Part shown: positions 18,981 through 28,186 of the stretch, in pieces
Layout of the letters: every line of letters starts with the position of its first letter
Numbering within the stretch: position 1 is the first letter of the stretch
NCBI GenBank assembly: GCA_964433155.1
Contig: CAYSQE010000004.1
Location: 17,179-81,178 of the forward strand
From: 2-01-FULL-40-13 sp964433155
GTDB lineage: Bacteria; Patescibacteriota; Microgenomatia; UBA1406; GWC2-37-13
Length of the DNA: 64,000 nt
Reading direction: 5' to 3'
Translations under genes and position numbers: made by a program
Notes under the pieces: generated by a model
The model's input: only the letters and a program-made list of their open reading frames with translations
Database searches by the model: none
What the model was told of the DNA's origin: nothing

Positions 18981-20040
18981 GTTTTCTTATTTGAACAAGA
19001 AAAAAAATAATATTCAATATTAATGCGCTAATTATAATCCAATGTTTAATAATAATTTTTTCATTTGTATCCCAACCTCCCAATCTTATGTAGGGATAAT
19101 ATGATATTAGTAGACCGAAGAAAAAAATATTTAGTTTATTAATAGCTTCTGTAAAAAATGGTAAAAATATAAATAATGTAAGAAAGTACCAAGGTTGAAT
19201 TTCAATTTTTAAAGAAATATATAGTAAAACGCCAACAATTAATAAGAAACTAAACTTATGCGACTTTTCGTGCGCTCTCATTAAAAATAGTATAGGAAAA
19301 GTTATATACTTGATCCCAACGGATAAAGCAAAAAATAATCTCGCTTTTATACCTTTTTTATTCAATAGGTGATAAATGCCGATTAATGCTAGTGAAACCC
19401 CAATCAAATCGTTATGAGAATTGACTAATCCTTCAATGATAACAACAGGATTTGTTGCAAAGATTATTGCCGCTCTCCTATTCATTTTCTGAAGAAGATA
19501 TACTGCCCCTAAATAAAACAATACAAAAGTCAGCTTAAAAAACAAAAAACTCAAAATGAATTTGCCAAAACTTAAGAACGACGGGATCAATGTAATAAGT
19601 AAAAATATTGGCCCATATGGATAGGTCCTATGAGTCCAGTGCATAAACCTGAGCCACTGATCATTAGGAAAATCTAAGGCTTTATAGAAATACGGATTCT
19701 GATGATAGAAAGTTAATATCTTTGCATCAAACATATAGTTAAAAAAATCGTGCGATAAAAAAGGGTAAGAAAAAAATAATATAATTGCGATTAAAATAGC
19801 AATTTTTACTGGGTTAAATTGTTTGTATCTTTTTATAAAATGAGAATTAAAGATAAATAGACCAATTATCAAAAATAAGTAGATTAACCAAGAAAGATCC
19901 CTCCGATAATAACCTAGATAAACAACCTGATCACGAAAAGTCTCCCATATCTTTGATTGAAATAATGTTATATTTGGATCAACTAAAACAAACGAATAGA
20001 TTGATAAAATCAGTAATACAATGTAATAAAAAAAGACCAT
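18955..20040 (-). CDS. GT-C mannosyltransferase-like membrane protein (GT87/DUF2029-like)
   Basis: This 361-residue protein is shorter than its neighbours and has about nine helices. SHDFFNYMFDAKIL (D98 and D105) followed by NPYFYKA and TYPYGPIFLL is the signature seen in GT87/DUF2029 and MptA/B-type alpha-mannosyltransferases. A later GLVNSHNDLIGVSLALIG helix also matches that group. This differs from the DE-loop GT39 proteins beside it, so the island mixes GT-C subfamilies. It overlaps the next gene by 26 nt and lies 1 nt after the upstream gene. Confidence 0.72.
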   Translation of the reverse strand: MVFFYYIVLLILSIYSFVLVDPNITLFQSKIWETFRDQVVYLGYYRRDLSWLIYLFLIIGLFIFNSHFIKRYKQFNPVKIAILIAIILFFSYPFLSHDFFNYMFDAKILTFYHQNPYFYKALDFPNDQWLRFMHWTHRTYPYGPIFLLITLIPSFLSFGKFILSFLFFKLTFVLFYLGAVYLLQKMNRRAAIIFATNPVVIIEGLVNSHNDLIGVSLALIGIYHLLNKKGIKARLFFALSVGIKYITFPILFLMRAHEKSHKFSFLLIVGVLLYISLKIEIQPWYFLTLFIFLPFFTEAINKLNIFFFGLLISYYPYIRLGGWDTNEKIIIKHWIIISALILNIIFFLVQIRKHDEKKKFS

Positions 20041-20041
20041 A

Positions 20042-21523
20042 TTAAGGCTTTGTTATGATAGAGTATCTACTATTTTTCTCCAATAATTTATATCTAAAAT
20101 TTTTCTTATCTAAATCTTCTACAACCCAGTTTTGAGTTACTCCTATTACGTCACCATTGTTAATTTTGAATAGACTATCGAAGGTGGCGACACTGTCCTT
20201 TTCTAAAATTAACGATTCTACATTTTTGCCTGAATAAAATACAGCAATAGGTAGATAGTCATTTTCTACGTAAATTTTTTGCTTATATTTTGTCAACTTT
20301 TTAGAAATATCAACATTTTCTGGAATATATTTAGAATCGGGGAAAACTTCTCTTTTAAAAGTTTTGACTTGAACAAAACCTAAATATAAAAAGAAAAATA
20401 GATATAAAGTTGGAACCACTAATTTAATTTTTTTTAATTTAACAAATTTGAAATTGAGAATAAAAATTATAATCAGACTATAAAAACTCGCAGATATCAA
20501 GAGAGATAAAGGCAAATAGACTGGTATTAGATGCCATAACTCAGTTTCCTTTGCTGTCAGGAATGGGTAAATAATAATTAAACTCCATGTTAAAACAAAA
20601 AAAAATGGAAAAATTCTTTCTCTGTAATTATTTTTTTTAGTTAAAAAGTACTTATATAAATTATAAACTGTAAATAATATTGAGACAAGAATTGATAGTT
20701 GCCAAAGTTTATACCACTTTCTAACTCCCATATGTAGATAAAACAACGCTTGATCTATAAAAAACAGAAGAAATGAAGAAATCTTCTTATCTCTCATTCC
20801 AATATGAATAAAATGGTAGTTATAAAAATCTGAGTATTCTTTTAAATGAAACGAATACCACGGTTTGACCAAACCTACAAAAAGTATTAAGGCAAAAATT
20901 ATCCAGACGAAATTTTCTCTTTTTTGGAATATGCTTAAAATTTGTTTCCAAGTCAAGAGAATAATTAAGGGAAAAATAGAGATTCCTATTAATGTCTTAG
21001 TTAACATAAGTGCTCCAAAACTTAGTCCAATTAGAGGAAACCACCTGAAATTTTTTGTAGACTTTATACTTAAGAAAATAGTAAGCAAGAAAAAAAATAC
21101 AAATATTGATTCTAGGTTGCCTGATCTAACTCTTAAAACATACCAAACACTTGTCCCTAGGATTAATGCAGAAACAAAACCAATAAGACTACTATGAAAT
21201 AGTAATTTACCAATTTTATATATCAAGAGAATAGATAGTAGTCCAAGTAATGCGGAAGGAAATCGGGTTGAAAATTCATTGATGCCGAAAATCTTGTATG
21301 AGATTGCCATCAACCAATAACCCATCGGCGGATGATCGTAAAATGGCTTACCATTATATTGTGTGTCAATGAAATCATCAGTTTTAACAATTTCTTTAGC
21401 TATTGAGCCAAACCATGCTTCATCAAAACTAGCAAGTGTATTAAAGTCCAACCGGTAAAAAAAAATAAAGCCAAAAACCACTGTTAATATAATTAATGGA
21501 AGGTATCTTTGAATATTTATCAT
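20042..21523 (-). CDS. GT-C membrane glycosyltransferase, ArnT/GT39-like
   Basis: This 493-residue protein is one of the clearest GT39/ArnT relatives here. It has D34-E35 in ASFDEAWFGSIAKEI, then GKPFYDHPPMGYWLMA, then a FSTRFPSALLGLLSI helix. The HPP block and the R-F-P helix are standard for the PMT_2 domain. About eleven helices and a 100-residue soluble tail follow. The ArnT family moves a sugar from undecaprenyl phosphate to lipid A, and related enzymes glycosylate other acceptors. No lipid A genes are visible in this window, so a protein or glycan acceptor is more likely. It lies 1 nt after the upstream gene. Confidence 0.82.
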   Translation of the reverse strand: MINIQRYLPLIILTVVFGFIFFYRLDFNTLASFDEAWFGSIAKEIVKTDDFIDTQYNGKPFYDHPPMGYWLMAISYKIFGINEFSTRFPSALLGLLSILLIYKIGKLLFHSSLIGFVSALILGTSVWYVLRVRSGNLESIFVFFFLLTIFLSIKSTKNFRWFPLIGLSFGALMLTKTLIGISIFPLIILLTWKQILSIFQKRENFVWIIFALILFVGLVKPWYSFHLKEYSDFYNYHFIHIGMRDKKISSFLLFFIDQALFYLHMGVRKWYKLWQLSILVSILFTVYNLYKYFLTKKNNYRERIFPFFFVLTWSLIIIYPFLTAKETELWHLIPVYLPLSLLISASFYSLIIIFILNFKFVKLKKIKLVVPTLYLFFFLYLGFVQVKTFKREVFPDSKYIPENVDISKKLTKYKQKIYVENDYLPIAVFYSGKNVESLILEKDSVATFDSLFKINNGDVIGVTQNWVVEDLDKKNFRYKLLEKNSRYSIITKP

Positions 21524-21524
21524 T

Positions 21525-23066
21525 TTATTCTTTATCCTTCATCCTTTTTAATATAAGCGTCCCATCCGGAATCTGCCAGTTTTTAATCGTTTTATATTTT
21601 GTATTTGGCGTCCGATAATTTATAAAGTCTTCTTTTTGTTCTTTTGATATTTTAGGAATTATAAGATATACCAAACTACTATCTGTATTTATTTCACCTG
21701 GATCAAACGCTATATCCTTGTTATATCTCCATCTAAATAGATAAGTATAGTCATAGGTATAAATAGATGAACTATATGCAAAAACAGTATACTCATCCCT
21801 TTTTGCATCAATATGCACTGTATCAACGATATGCTCTTTAGTAACAAGCGAAGAGGAAGTATATGGATTTACCTTAAAATTTTTGACAAATGACAGTGCG
21901 GAAGTAGAAACCAAGTAAATTACATAAATTAATAAAATAATTTTTAGTAAAGTGATTCTTTTGATAACTATAGCCATGAAAAGAAGAAAAATCACCTCGG
22001 TCCCAATAAAGTGGTATTCCCAAACTGGATTTCTTGCTGTTAAATAGATAAATAAAATACCAAAACTTGCGCTCAGCAAAAAAACAATGAGCTTTTTTTC
22101 ACTTTCAAGCAGCTTACTCTTTTTTCTCCAAATTAGAAATAAAAAATATGACAAACTAATTATTTCAAGTAAATATAGACCTAACCAATTATTTTTGAGT
22201 ATGAAGCCAAAACGTCCAAAAAAAATGGCGAGGATTTCTTTATTACTCAAACCTGGCAAATTTACAACCGCGCCATAAGAAGTTAACGCCTTGAATAATG
22301 CTTGTGTTTGATTAAATCCGTGTCTAAGCTCAAAGATAAAAAAAGGTAAAAAAGTTATTATTATGCCACTTAAAAAAAGACATACCAGATATATTCTGTT
22401 AACAATAATCTTAAATCGATTCTTCTTGGAGAAATATAACTTTATTAAAAAATCTGAGATAAAAAATATTAAAGTGCCAAAAAATACTCCAATACCAAGA
22501 GACATATGGAAGTTTAAAATCAGTCCTTGAAAAACTCCAATTAATAAAATTTTTCCGTAGCTGGCAATTTGCCTTTTTTCAAAATCGGCAAAAACTAATA
22601 AGTAGATCATAATTAAAAATAAAAGAGTTGCTAGATTAGGATTCCAAAGCCATGTCGCATAACCATCTCCAGTACTGTAGATAAAAAATAGCCAAATTAA
22701 AATGAGAATTCCTCGCCCAAAGAGAGGCCTGAATCTAAGAAAGAAAAATGGAAAAATAAGACAGTAAGGAATCGTTGTAACAAAAAAATCTATAATTCGC
22801 GGATTTTTGGAAATCAATAAGCCTAAACTCAAGAGCCAAATCCAATATGGTCCGTAGAAAACTCCTGGTATACCCGTAGGTGATCCAATAAGTGTTATTT
22901 TTTTTAGATTATCCCAAGCCATAAGTAAATCTCTAGCCGAGTCGTACCAAAAGTTTATACTCCCAGAAAAAACTGCCCAACTGAAAATAACTAGTGGCAA
23001 AAAAATAGCAAATAATGTTGTCGCTAAAACCAAATAGTCTAATATTTTTTTGTTTCTTTCATTCAT
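21525..23066 (-). CDS. GT-C membrane glycosyltransferase-like protein
   Basis: This 513-residue polytopic protein has YDSARDLLMAW (D42, D46) after the first helix, then TGIPGVFYGPYWIWLLSLG. The same ordered blocks (YDQARD, then TDIPGVFNGPLFYYLIAP) occur in the 24744-26369 protein, so the two define a subfamily within this island whose acidic pair is spaced D-x3-D instead of DE. About eleven helices and a roughly 110-residue soluble tail follow. The start overlaps the upstream gene by 4 nt (ATGA). Function is inferred from topology only. Confidence 0.68.
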   Translation of the reverse strand: MNERNKKILDYLVLATTLFAIFLPLVIFSWAVFSGSINFWYDSARDLLMAWDNLKKITLIGSPTGIPGVFYGPYWIWLLSLGLLISKNPRIIDFFVTTIPYCLIFPFFFLRFRPLFGRGILILIWLFFIYSTGDGYATWLWNPNLATLLFLIMIYLLVFADFEKRQIASYGKILLIGVFQGLILNFHMSLGIGVFFGTLIFFISDFLIKLYFSKKNRFKIIVNRIYLVCLFLSGIIITFLPFFIFELRHGFNQTQALFKALTSYGAVVNLPGLSNKEILAIFFGRFGFILKNNWLGLYLLEIISLSYFLFLIWRKKSKLLESEKKLIVFLLSASFGILFIYLTARNPVWEYHFIGTEVIFLLFMAIVIKRITLLKIILLIYVIYLVSTSALSFVKNFKVNPYTSSSLVTKEHIVDTVHIDAKRDEYTVFAYSSSIYTYDYTYLFRWRYNKDIAFDPGEINTDSSLVYLIIPKISKEQKEDFINYRTPNTKYKTIKNWQIPDGTLILKRMKDKE

Positions 23067-24706
23067 ATGTGTTCCTTGTAACGTGATAATAGGGTATATC
23101 CAAATATTATAAGACTTAACAGTGATATTAAATCAGCAACCCACATTATTCTTGTTTTTGCATAAAATATCTTTACCATATGTGTTCCTGGCTGAATCTG
23201 AGTTCTGAAAATTCCGTTTTTGGAAAACTTATAATCTAATCTAACTTTTTTTCCGTCCACTAAAACATTCCAGCCGGGAAAATAATATTTATAAACTATT
23301 AAGTCTCCTTGCTTTTTTGCCTCGATTTTAGCCTCGATATCTAATTTGTTATCTCTAACGACATTTACTACACCCGCGGGAAAATCGATAATTTTTCTGG
23401 CAGGACCTCCTGCACACTCCTTCACCCACACCGGCAAATATTCGTCTTCCCAAGTTGTAGCACAGATACCCGTATCTTCGGCAGAATATTCATAAAAATA
23501 CGAGTACTCTTTTGGTTTAAAACTTGGTAAAAAGAAGAATACTAAAACAATCATCAGTATAAACACGGGCATTTGCCAGGTCGTCTTCTTTATAAAAGTC
23601 ACGCCAAGTGCCATGAGATATGGAAGTATAAAAGAAAGCACTACTAGGACGCGCCAGGGAAACTGAAGTAATCTCGATATGGGCAATGTAAATTGCCAAA
23701 GTAGTTTTGATTCAACTGAAAGAAGAAAGTACAAGGATAAACCAGAAAAAAACCAAAATAAGAACTCTTTTCTTATATTTTTCTTTATTCTTCTGAAATT
23801 AACACCAAAAAAAATAAATATGAGCAAAAAGATCCAGAAAAAAATACCAGAATATCTTCCCTCCGGATTATAGGGAAATTGGATTTTAAAGAGATTGATT
23901 AATGGATCAAGAAAGTTCAATACTTGTCCTGTATTTTGGCTGGAATAGTTAACTTTAACAATAGGCAAATAATATAGGGAAGGTAGCCAGTAAAAAGCGC
24001 TTAAACCCATAGCTAATAAAACACTCAACCAAAATTCAATTTTTTTTGCGTAAAACACAAGGCCAAAAAGTAATATAAAGCCAAGAATCATCAACCCACT
24101 TATATTATGAGATATTAATGCCAAAGCCAGAAAGATTGAGAATAAGGAATAACCTATTTTCTTTTTTTCGGACAGAAATAGAAAACCTAGCGAAGCTGGA
24201 AAAAAAACCATAGCCCAGGCCTCTCCCACTCCACCTCTGATATAAGTATCGTAGCCGCGAAAAGGGAAAAAAGTATAAAAACATGTGGCAATAAGTGACG
24301 GCAGTCTTCCAAATCTCTGCCTGACTGCAAAGTAAAAGAACAAAGGTCCAACAAGAAGGGGAAATGCATAGACCCATTTTGTAGCAACTATATGACTTAA
24401 TTTTAAAAAAATCATCAAAAAGGCTCCCGTGTAATAGACGATTGGAGCATAAAAAAGATAGAGATTGTAACCGAATCCATGTGCCAGTTCAGCCGAAATT
24501 CTTACAGGAAAATTGTATAGCCAATAATTTCTCTGTAGTTCTTTTGCCAGATATACTATCCGCACAGTCGTTATATCATCAACGGTCCTAAAAAAGCCAG
24601 AATGAAATAATGCTTTTGAAGATAAAAAAATAAATAAAAGTATGATTAATATATTAAGAAGTTCTGCTTTGATTATTCTTATCGAGCTTTTTAAAATGGA
24701 AGACAT
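23063..24706 (-). CDS. GT-C/YfhO-like membrane protein (PTPS-related domain type)
   Basis: This 547-residue paralogue of 5781-7541 has TVDDITTVR (D43-D44), HGFGYNLYLFYAPIVYYTG and IRGGVGEAWAMVFFP, the signature blocks of the PTPS-related membrane family (PF10131). The C-terminal part holds a Cys-containing segment (CATTWEDEYLPVWVKECAG) and a FPGWNVLVDGKKV beta domain before the last helix, as in YfhO-type proteins. It heads a leftward unit of six genes (24706 to 16614) in which all junctions overlap or are within 3 nt. Its ATG is 37 nt from the ATG of the divergent gene at 24744. Confidence 0.72.
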   Translation of the reverse strand: MSSILKSSIRIIKAELLNILIILLFIFLSSKALFHSGFFRTVDDITTVRIVYLAKELQRNYWLYNFPVRISAELAHGFGYNLYLFYAPIVYYTGAFLMIFLKLSHIVATKWVYAFPLLVGPLFFYFAVRQRFGRLPSLIATCFYTFFPFRGYDTYIRGGVGEAWAMVFFPASLGFLFLSEKKKIGYSLFSIFLALALISHNISGLMILGFILLFGLVFYAKKIEFWLSVLLAMGLSAFYWLPSLYYLPIVKVNYSSQNTGQVLNFLDPLINLFKIQFPYNPEGRYSGIFFWIFLLIFIFFGVNFRRIKKNIRKEFLFWFFSGLSLYFLLSVESKLLWQFTLPISRLLQFPWRVLVVLSFILPYLMALGVTFIKKTTWQMPVFILMIVLVFFFLPSFKPKEYSYFYEYSAEDTGICATTWEDEYLPVWVKECAGGPARKIIDFPAGVVNVVRDNKLDIEAKIEAKKQGDLIVYKYYFPGWNVLVDGKKVRLDYKFSKNGIFRTQIQPGTHMVKIFYAKTRIMWVADLISLLSLIIFGYTLLSRYKEHI

Positions 24707-24726
24707 TAATTTAGACTATGTTAACT

Positions 24727-24735
24727 TGATATAAT
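24727..24735 (+). promoter_or_regulatory. Extended -10 box adjacent to the 24744 start
   Basis: TG-A-TATAAT ends 8 nt before ATG 24744, in the 37-nt divergent gap. It predicts a leaderless start for the 24744-30689 unit. Confidence 0.55.
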
Positions 24736-24743
24736 TATACACA

Positions 24744-26369
24744 ATGGAAAAAGTGATACATTTAATAAAAAAGCCATACGTCGCTCTACTTTTTATTATG
24801 ATTGTTGGATTTATTCTCAGAACTTATAATTTGTGGGACAACATTTTTTTTTCCTATGACCAAGCGAGAGATGCTCAAAGAATTCAAGATTTAGTTTATG
24901 CAAAAGATCTGAAATTGGTAGGACCTGAAACAGATATTCCTGGAGTCTTCAATGGTCCATTATTTTACTACCTTATTGCTCCTATATATTTTTTATTTAA
25001 ATTTGATCCAAATTTTGTAGCCATATTTTTGGCATTAATCAACCTTCTTGGAGCTATATTGTTGTATAAGCTTGCGCTTATTTTATTCAAAGAAAAAAAG
25101 GCAGGCTTAATAAGTGCTATTCTCTGGGTAATTTCGTTTGAACAGCTTGGTTTTTCTAAATATATATCAAATGCTTCGCTCATGAGCATTGGTACCATGA
25201 TTTATTTTCTTGGACTTGCGCTTTATTTTATTGAAAAAAAATCAAGCGGATTAATAATTAGTGTAATAGGTTTAGCAGCTGCTATTCATTTTAACATTTA
25301 CCTCACCTATCTTATTGTTTTCTACATGATTTTTTACTTTATATACCGTCCTAAATTAAATATGAAATTGATCATATTCAATCTTATTTTATTCTTGGTT
25401 TTACTTTCTCCATTTGTACTTGCTGAATTTATGTGGAAATTTGCCGGAAGTAAATCTTTAGTAGGATATATAAGTAACCAAGGCGGATCGATGAATAGCG
25501 TCATGGAAAGTTTGACCTTTTATATACAAAGACTGTCAGCCTCTCTTTATTACTCCCAGTTTTCTTTTAATATTTTCATAGCTTTCCTTCTTTTTATTAT
25601 TATTACTTTTATCGTTTATAGGTCTAAATCAAATCATGCGCCCTTTTTATTTCTCTGGCTTTTTTCAACTCTTCCGCTTTTTGGATTCAGGTCAGGTGTA
25701 ATAAACGTTCCAGTTATCAATAGCTCTATTTTTGGTGCAATAATTCTACTTTTTGCAAAAGGTCTATCAGAGATGTTACAAAATAAAAAAAATTACATAA
25801 TAGGCATCTTTGTCATCTCTCTGATTTTTGTATCTAACATATTTTTATTTATAAAACAGAATGTTCTTAAGATAGAAACTCCGTCAGCAAAAAATAACAT
25901 TCTTGCTTACGAAAAAATGGCGATTGACTATACCTATAAAAAATCTAAAGGCAAAGAATTTAGTATCTGCACCGTAACTGAACCTCTCTTTATTAATACA
26001 ACATGGTCATTTCTCTTTGATTGGTATGGAAAAAGCAAATATGGTTATGTTCCCTCCTGGGCCGGTCCAAAACAATATATGAATAAAAATCATTTACCGG
26101 ATGATGAGGATCATACAGAGCTACGATTCTTACTTTTTGAGAATCAGGGAGGAATTCCCGACCATGCCTGGCCGGCGGCCCTCTATGTTGAAGATCAACT
26201 CTCCACTCTTGAAGAAGAGACTAAAATTGGTAATATGACGGTTCAAATGAGAACGTTAGAAAGAAACAAAGAACTTTTGAGGGATACTCAAAATCTGTCT
26301 CTTGCAGATAAGAAAAGGTTAAAGAGTGTTACTGAGATTGATAAACGTTACTCTTGCTATCATGAATAA
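24744..26369 (+). CDS. GT-C membrane glycosyltransferase-like protein
   Basis: This 541-residue protein has about ten helices and a long C-terminal soluble domain (about 170 residues) rich in charged residues. The first loop is SYDQARDAQRI (D39, D43) followed by TDIPGVFNGPLFYYL, shared with the leftward gene at 21525. The ATG lies 8 nt downstream of an extended -10 box (24727-24735), so the mRNA may be leaderless. The last 8 nt overlap the following GT2 gene through ATGAATAA. It heads a rightward unit of five genes (24744 to 30689). Confidence 0.7.
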   Translation: MEKVIHLIKKPYVALLFIMIVGFILRTYNLWDNIFFSYDQARDAQRIQDLVYAKDLKLVGPETDIPGVFNGPLFYYLIAPIYFLFKFDPNFVAIFLALINLLGAILLYKLALILFKEKKAGLISAILWVISFEQLGFSKYISNASLMSIGTMIYFLGLALYFIEKKSSGLIISVIGLAAAIHFNIYLTYLIVFYMIFYFIYRPKLNMKLIIFNLILFLVLLSPFVLAEFMWKFAGSKSLVGYISNQGGSMNSVMESLTFYIQRLSASLYYSQFSFNIFIAFLLFIIITFIVYRSKSNHAPFLFLWLFSTLPLFGFRSGVINVPVINSSIFGAIILLFAKGLSEMLQNKKNYIIGIFVISLIFVSNIFLFIKQNVLKIETPSAKNNILAYEKMAIDYTYKKSKGKEFSICTVTEPLFINTTWSFLFDWYGKSKYGYVPSWAGPKQYMNKNHLPDDEDHTELRFLLFENQGGIPDHAWPAALYVEDQLSTLEEETKIGNMTVQMRTLERNKELLRDTQNLSLADKKRLKSVTEIDKRYSCYHE

Positions 26370-27138
26370 TCTAACAGTAATTATCTATACCTATAACGAA
26401 GAAAAAAAAACCAAAGATTGCATTCAGTCCGTAAAGAATCTTACTGATAATATAGTTATTATTGACTTAGAAAGTAAGGATAATACTACAACTATCGCTC
26501 AAAAAGAAGAAGCTGAGATTTTTTCTTTTAAACATGTTAATTATGTTGAACCAGCAAGAGAGTTTGGCATACGAAAAAGCAAGACTAACTGGATATTTCT
26601 CCTTGACGCTGATGAAAGAATGACAAAAGAATTAGCAAATGAGATTCTAAGACATATTCAGAACGACACATATACACATTATAAAATACCAAGAAAGAAT
26701 ATCTTTGGGACGACCCATTGGCTCAAACATGGCGGTTGGTGGCCGGACCATCAGATCAGACTAATCAACAAGAAATATTTCAAATCCTGGCCGAAAGAGA
26801 TTCACTCGGCTCCAATTATCGATGGACGAACAGGATACTTAAAAAACCCAATTCTGCATTTCTTTCATGGAGATTTTGGATCTATGGTTAGTAAAACGAT
26901 CACATTCGAAGATATCGAATCAAATCTTCTTTTTAAGGCAAATAAAAACGTTTACGTACCTACATTTTTTCGAAAATTTTTGGGAGAATTGTATAGGAGG
27001 TTTATAAAACATTTTGGTTTCTTGGATGGTGAAATTGGTATAATTGAGTCAATATATCAAGCTTTTTCAAAAACCATCACCTATCTATACCTTTATGAAA
27101 AGAAAATTAATAGCAGCTCTCTACGACCCATATCTTGA
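26362..27138 (+). CDS. GT2 glycosyltransferase, KdtX/WaaE-like
   Basis: The start at ATG 26362 gives 258 aa beginning NLTVIIYTYNEE, the usual GT2 opening; a longer form from 26326 has no support. The DXD site is LLDADERMTKEL. Then RKNIFGTTHWLKHGGWWPDHQIRLI matches the KdtX/WaaE type and the paralogue at 8993-9913. IHSAPIIDGRTGYLKNPILHFFHGD resembles the acceptor-side loop of this family. It overlaps its upstream GT-C gene by 8 nt and the GT4 gene by 44 nt. It is probably a cytoplasmic enzyme acting on a lipid-linked glycan. Confidence 0.85.
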   Translation: MNNLTVIIYTYNEEKKTKDCIQSVKNLTDNIVIIDLESKDNTTTIAQKEEAEIFSFKHVNYVEPAREFGIRKSKTNWIFLLDADERMTKELANEILRHIQNDTYTHYKIPRKNIFGTTHWLKHGGWWPDHQIRLINKKYFKSWPKEIHSAPIIDGRTGYLKNPILHFFHGDFGSMVSKTITFEDIESNLLFKANKNVYVPTFFRKFLGELYRRFIKHFGFLDGEIGIIESIYQAFSKTITYLYLYEKKINSSSLRPIS

Positions 27139-28186
27139 TACTCTTGGTGGCGGTGAAAAGCATATCCTTTCAATACTAAAGGTACTCGATGATGAAGGAT
27201 ATGAAATTTGCATATTTTGGAATAAAAATCTTCAAAGCGAGATTCAACAAAGATTCGGACTTCAATATGTTAATAGATTAAACTTTTTGCCCAACATTTT
27301 TACTACTTCAAAACCACCAATAAATACGTGGCTTACCCTAAGGAATTTTGACTTTTTTTTATATGTGACAAACGGAAGTTATTTTTTTTCCTCAGCGAAA
27401 AGGAATTTCATTTTTTGTATGGTACCGCAGAGAAATTTATACCAGATGAATATAATAAATAAACTCAAAACATTAAATTATAAATTCATTACCAATTCAA
27501 ACTTTACTCAAAAGTGGTTAAACATGTGGGGAATAACTTCACACGTCATTTATCCTTATGTAAATAGCGAATTAATTGATATAAAAGTTCAAAATCTAAA
27601 AAAAGAAAAAATTATTTTAACAATTGGAAGATTTTTTGGACACCTTCACTCTAAGAAACAGTCCATTCTTATCAGTTTGTTCAAACAAATAAAACAGACT
27701 TATCCGCAGTTCAAAAATTTTAAACTAATTATAGCCGGTGGACTGAAAGAAGAGGATAAACAATATCTAAGTAAACTCAGTTCTCTAGTTAATGATCGTT
27801 TAGATATAGCTCTCGAAACGAACTTTGGTTATAACAGATTAATAGATCTATATAGAAAATCTCTCTTTTATGTCCATTTCACTGGATATGGAACTGATGA
27901 AAATGTGCATCCCGATCAAGTAGAACATCTAGGCATAGCTCCTATTGAGGCAATGGCTGGCGGATGTGTAGTTTTTTGCTACAATGCTGGTGGGCCAAAG
28001 GAGATAATTGCAAATGGTCAGAATGGATTTCTTTTCAGTAATGAAAAAGAACTTGTTAGTAACATGTTAGTTGTATTAGATAATCAAAATTTACAAAAAC
28101 AAATTCAGCTTCAGGCGCAGAAGTTTGTCAAAGACCGCTTCTCTTACGGCGTCTTTAAAAAAAGAGTGAAGGAGGTTCTGCTATGA
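27095..28186 (+). CDS. GT4 glycosyltransferase, ALG11-like
   Basis: ATG 27095 gives 363 aa beginning KRKLIAALYDPYLDTLGGGEKH. The N-terminal YDPY plus GGGE motif is typical of ALG11-type mannosyltransferases. The C-terminal half has the GT-B donor site: ILTIGRFFGHLHSKKQ, then EHLGIAPIEAMAGGCVV with the two family Glu residues (EX7E), then YNAGGPKEII. It would add a sugar from a nucleotide donor to a growing lipid-linked chain in the cytoplasm. It is the only GT-B enzyme in the island. An in-frame start at 27044 would lie deeper in the preceding gene and lacks the family N-terminus. Confidence 0.85.
   Translation: MKRKLIAALYDPYLDTLGGGEKHILSILKVLDDEGYEICIFWNKNLQSEIQQRFGLQYVNRLNFLPNIFTTSKPPINTWLTLRNFDFFLYVTNGSYFFSSAKRNFIFCMVPQRNLYQMNIINKLKTLNYKFITNSNFTQKWLNMWGITSHVIYPYVNSELIDIKVQNLKKEKIILTIGRFFGHLHSKKQSILISLFKQIKQTYPQFKNFKLIIAGGLKEEDKQYLSKLSSLVNDRLDIALETNFGYNRLIDLYRKSLFYVHFTGYGTDENVHPDQVEHLGIAPIEAMAGGCVVFCYNAGGPKEIIANGQNGFLFSNEKELVSNMLVVLDNQNLQKQIQLQAQKFVKDRFSYGVFKKRVKEVLL
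28169..28176 (+). promoter_or_regulatory. Strong Shine-Dalgarno for the 28183 GT2 gene
   Basis: AAGGAGGT lies 6 nt before ATG 28183, inside the end of the GT4 gene. It fixes the start and supports reinitiation at the 4-nt ATGA overlap. It also shows that this organism keeps an active anti-Shine-Dalgarno, although most gene starts here lack such a site. Confidence 0.8.
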
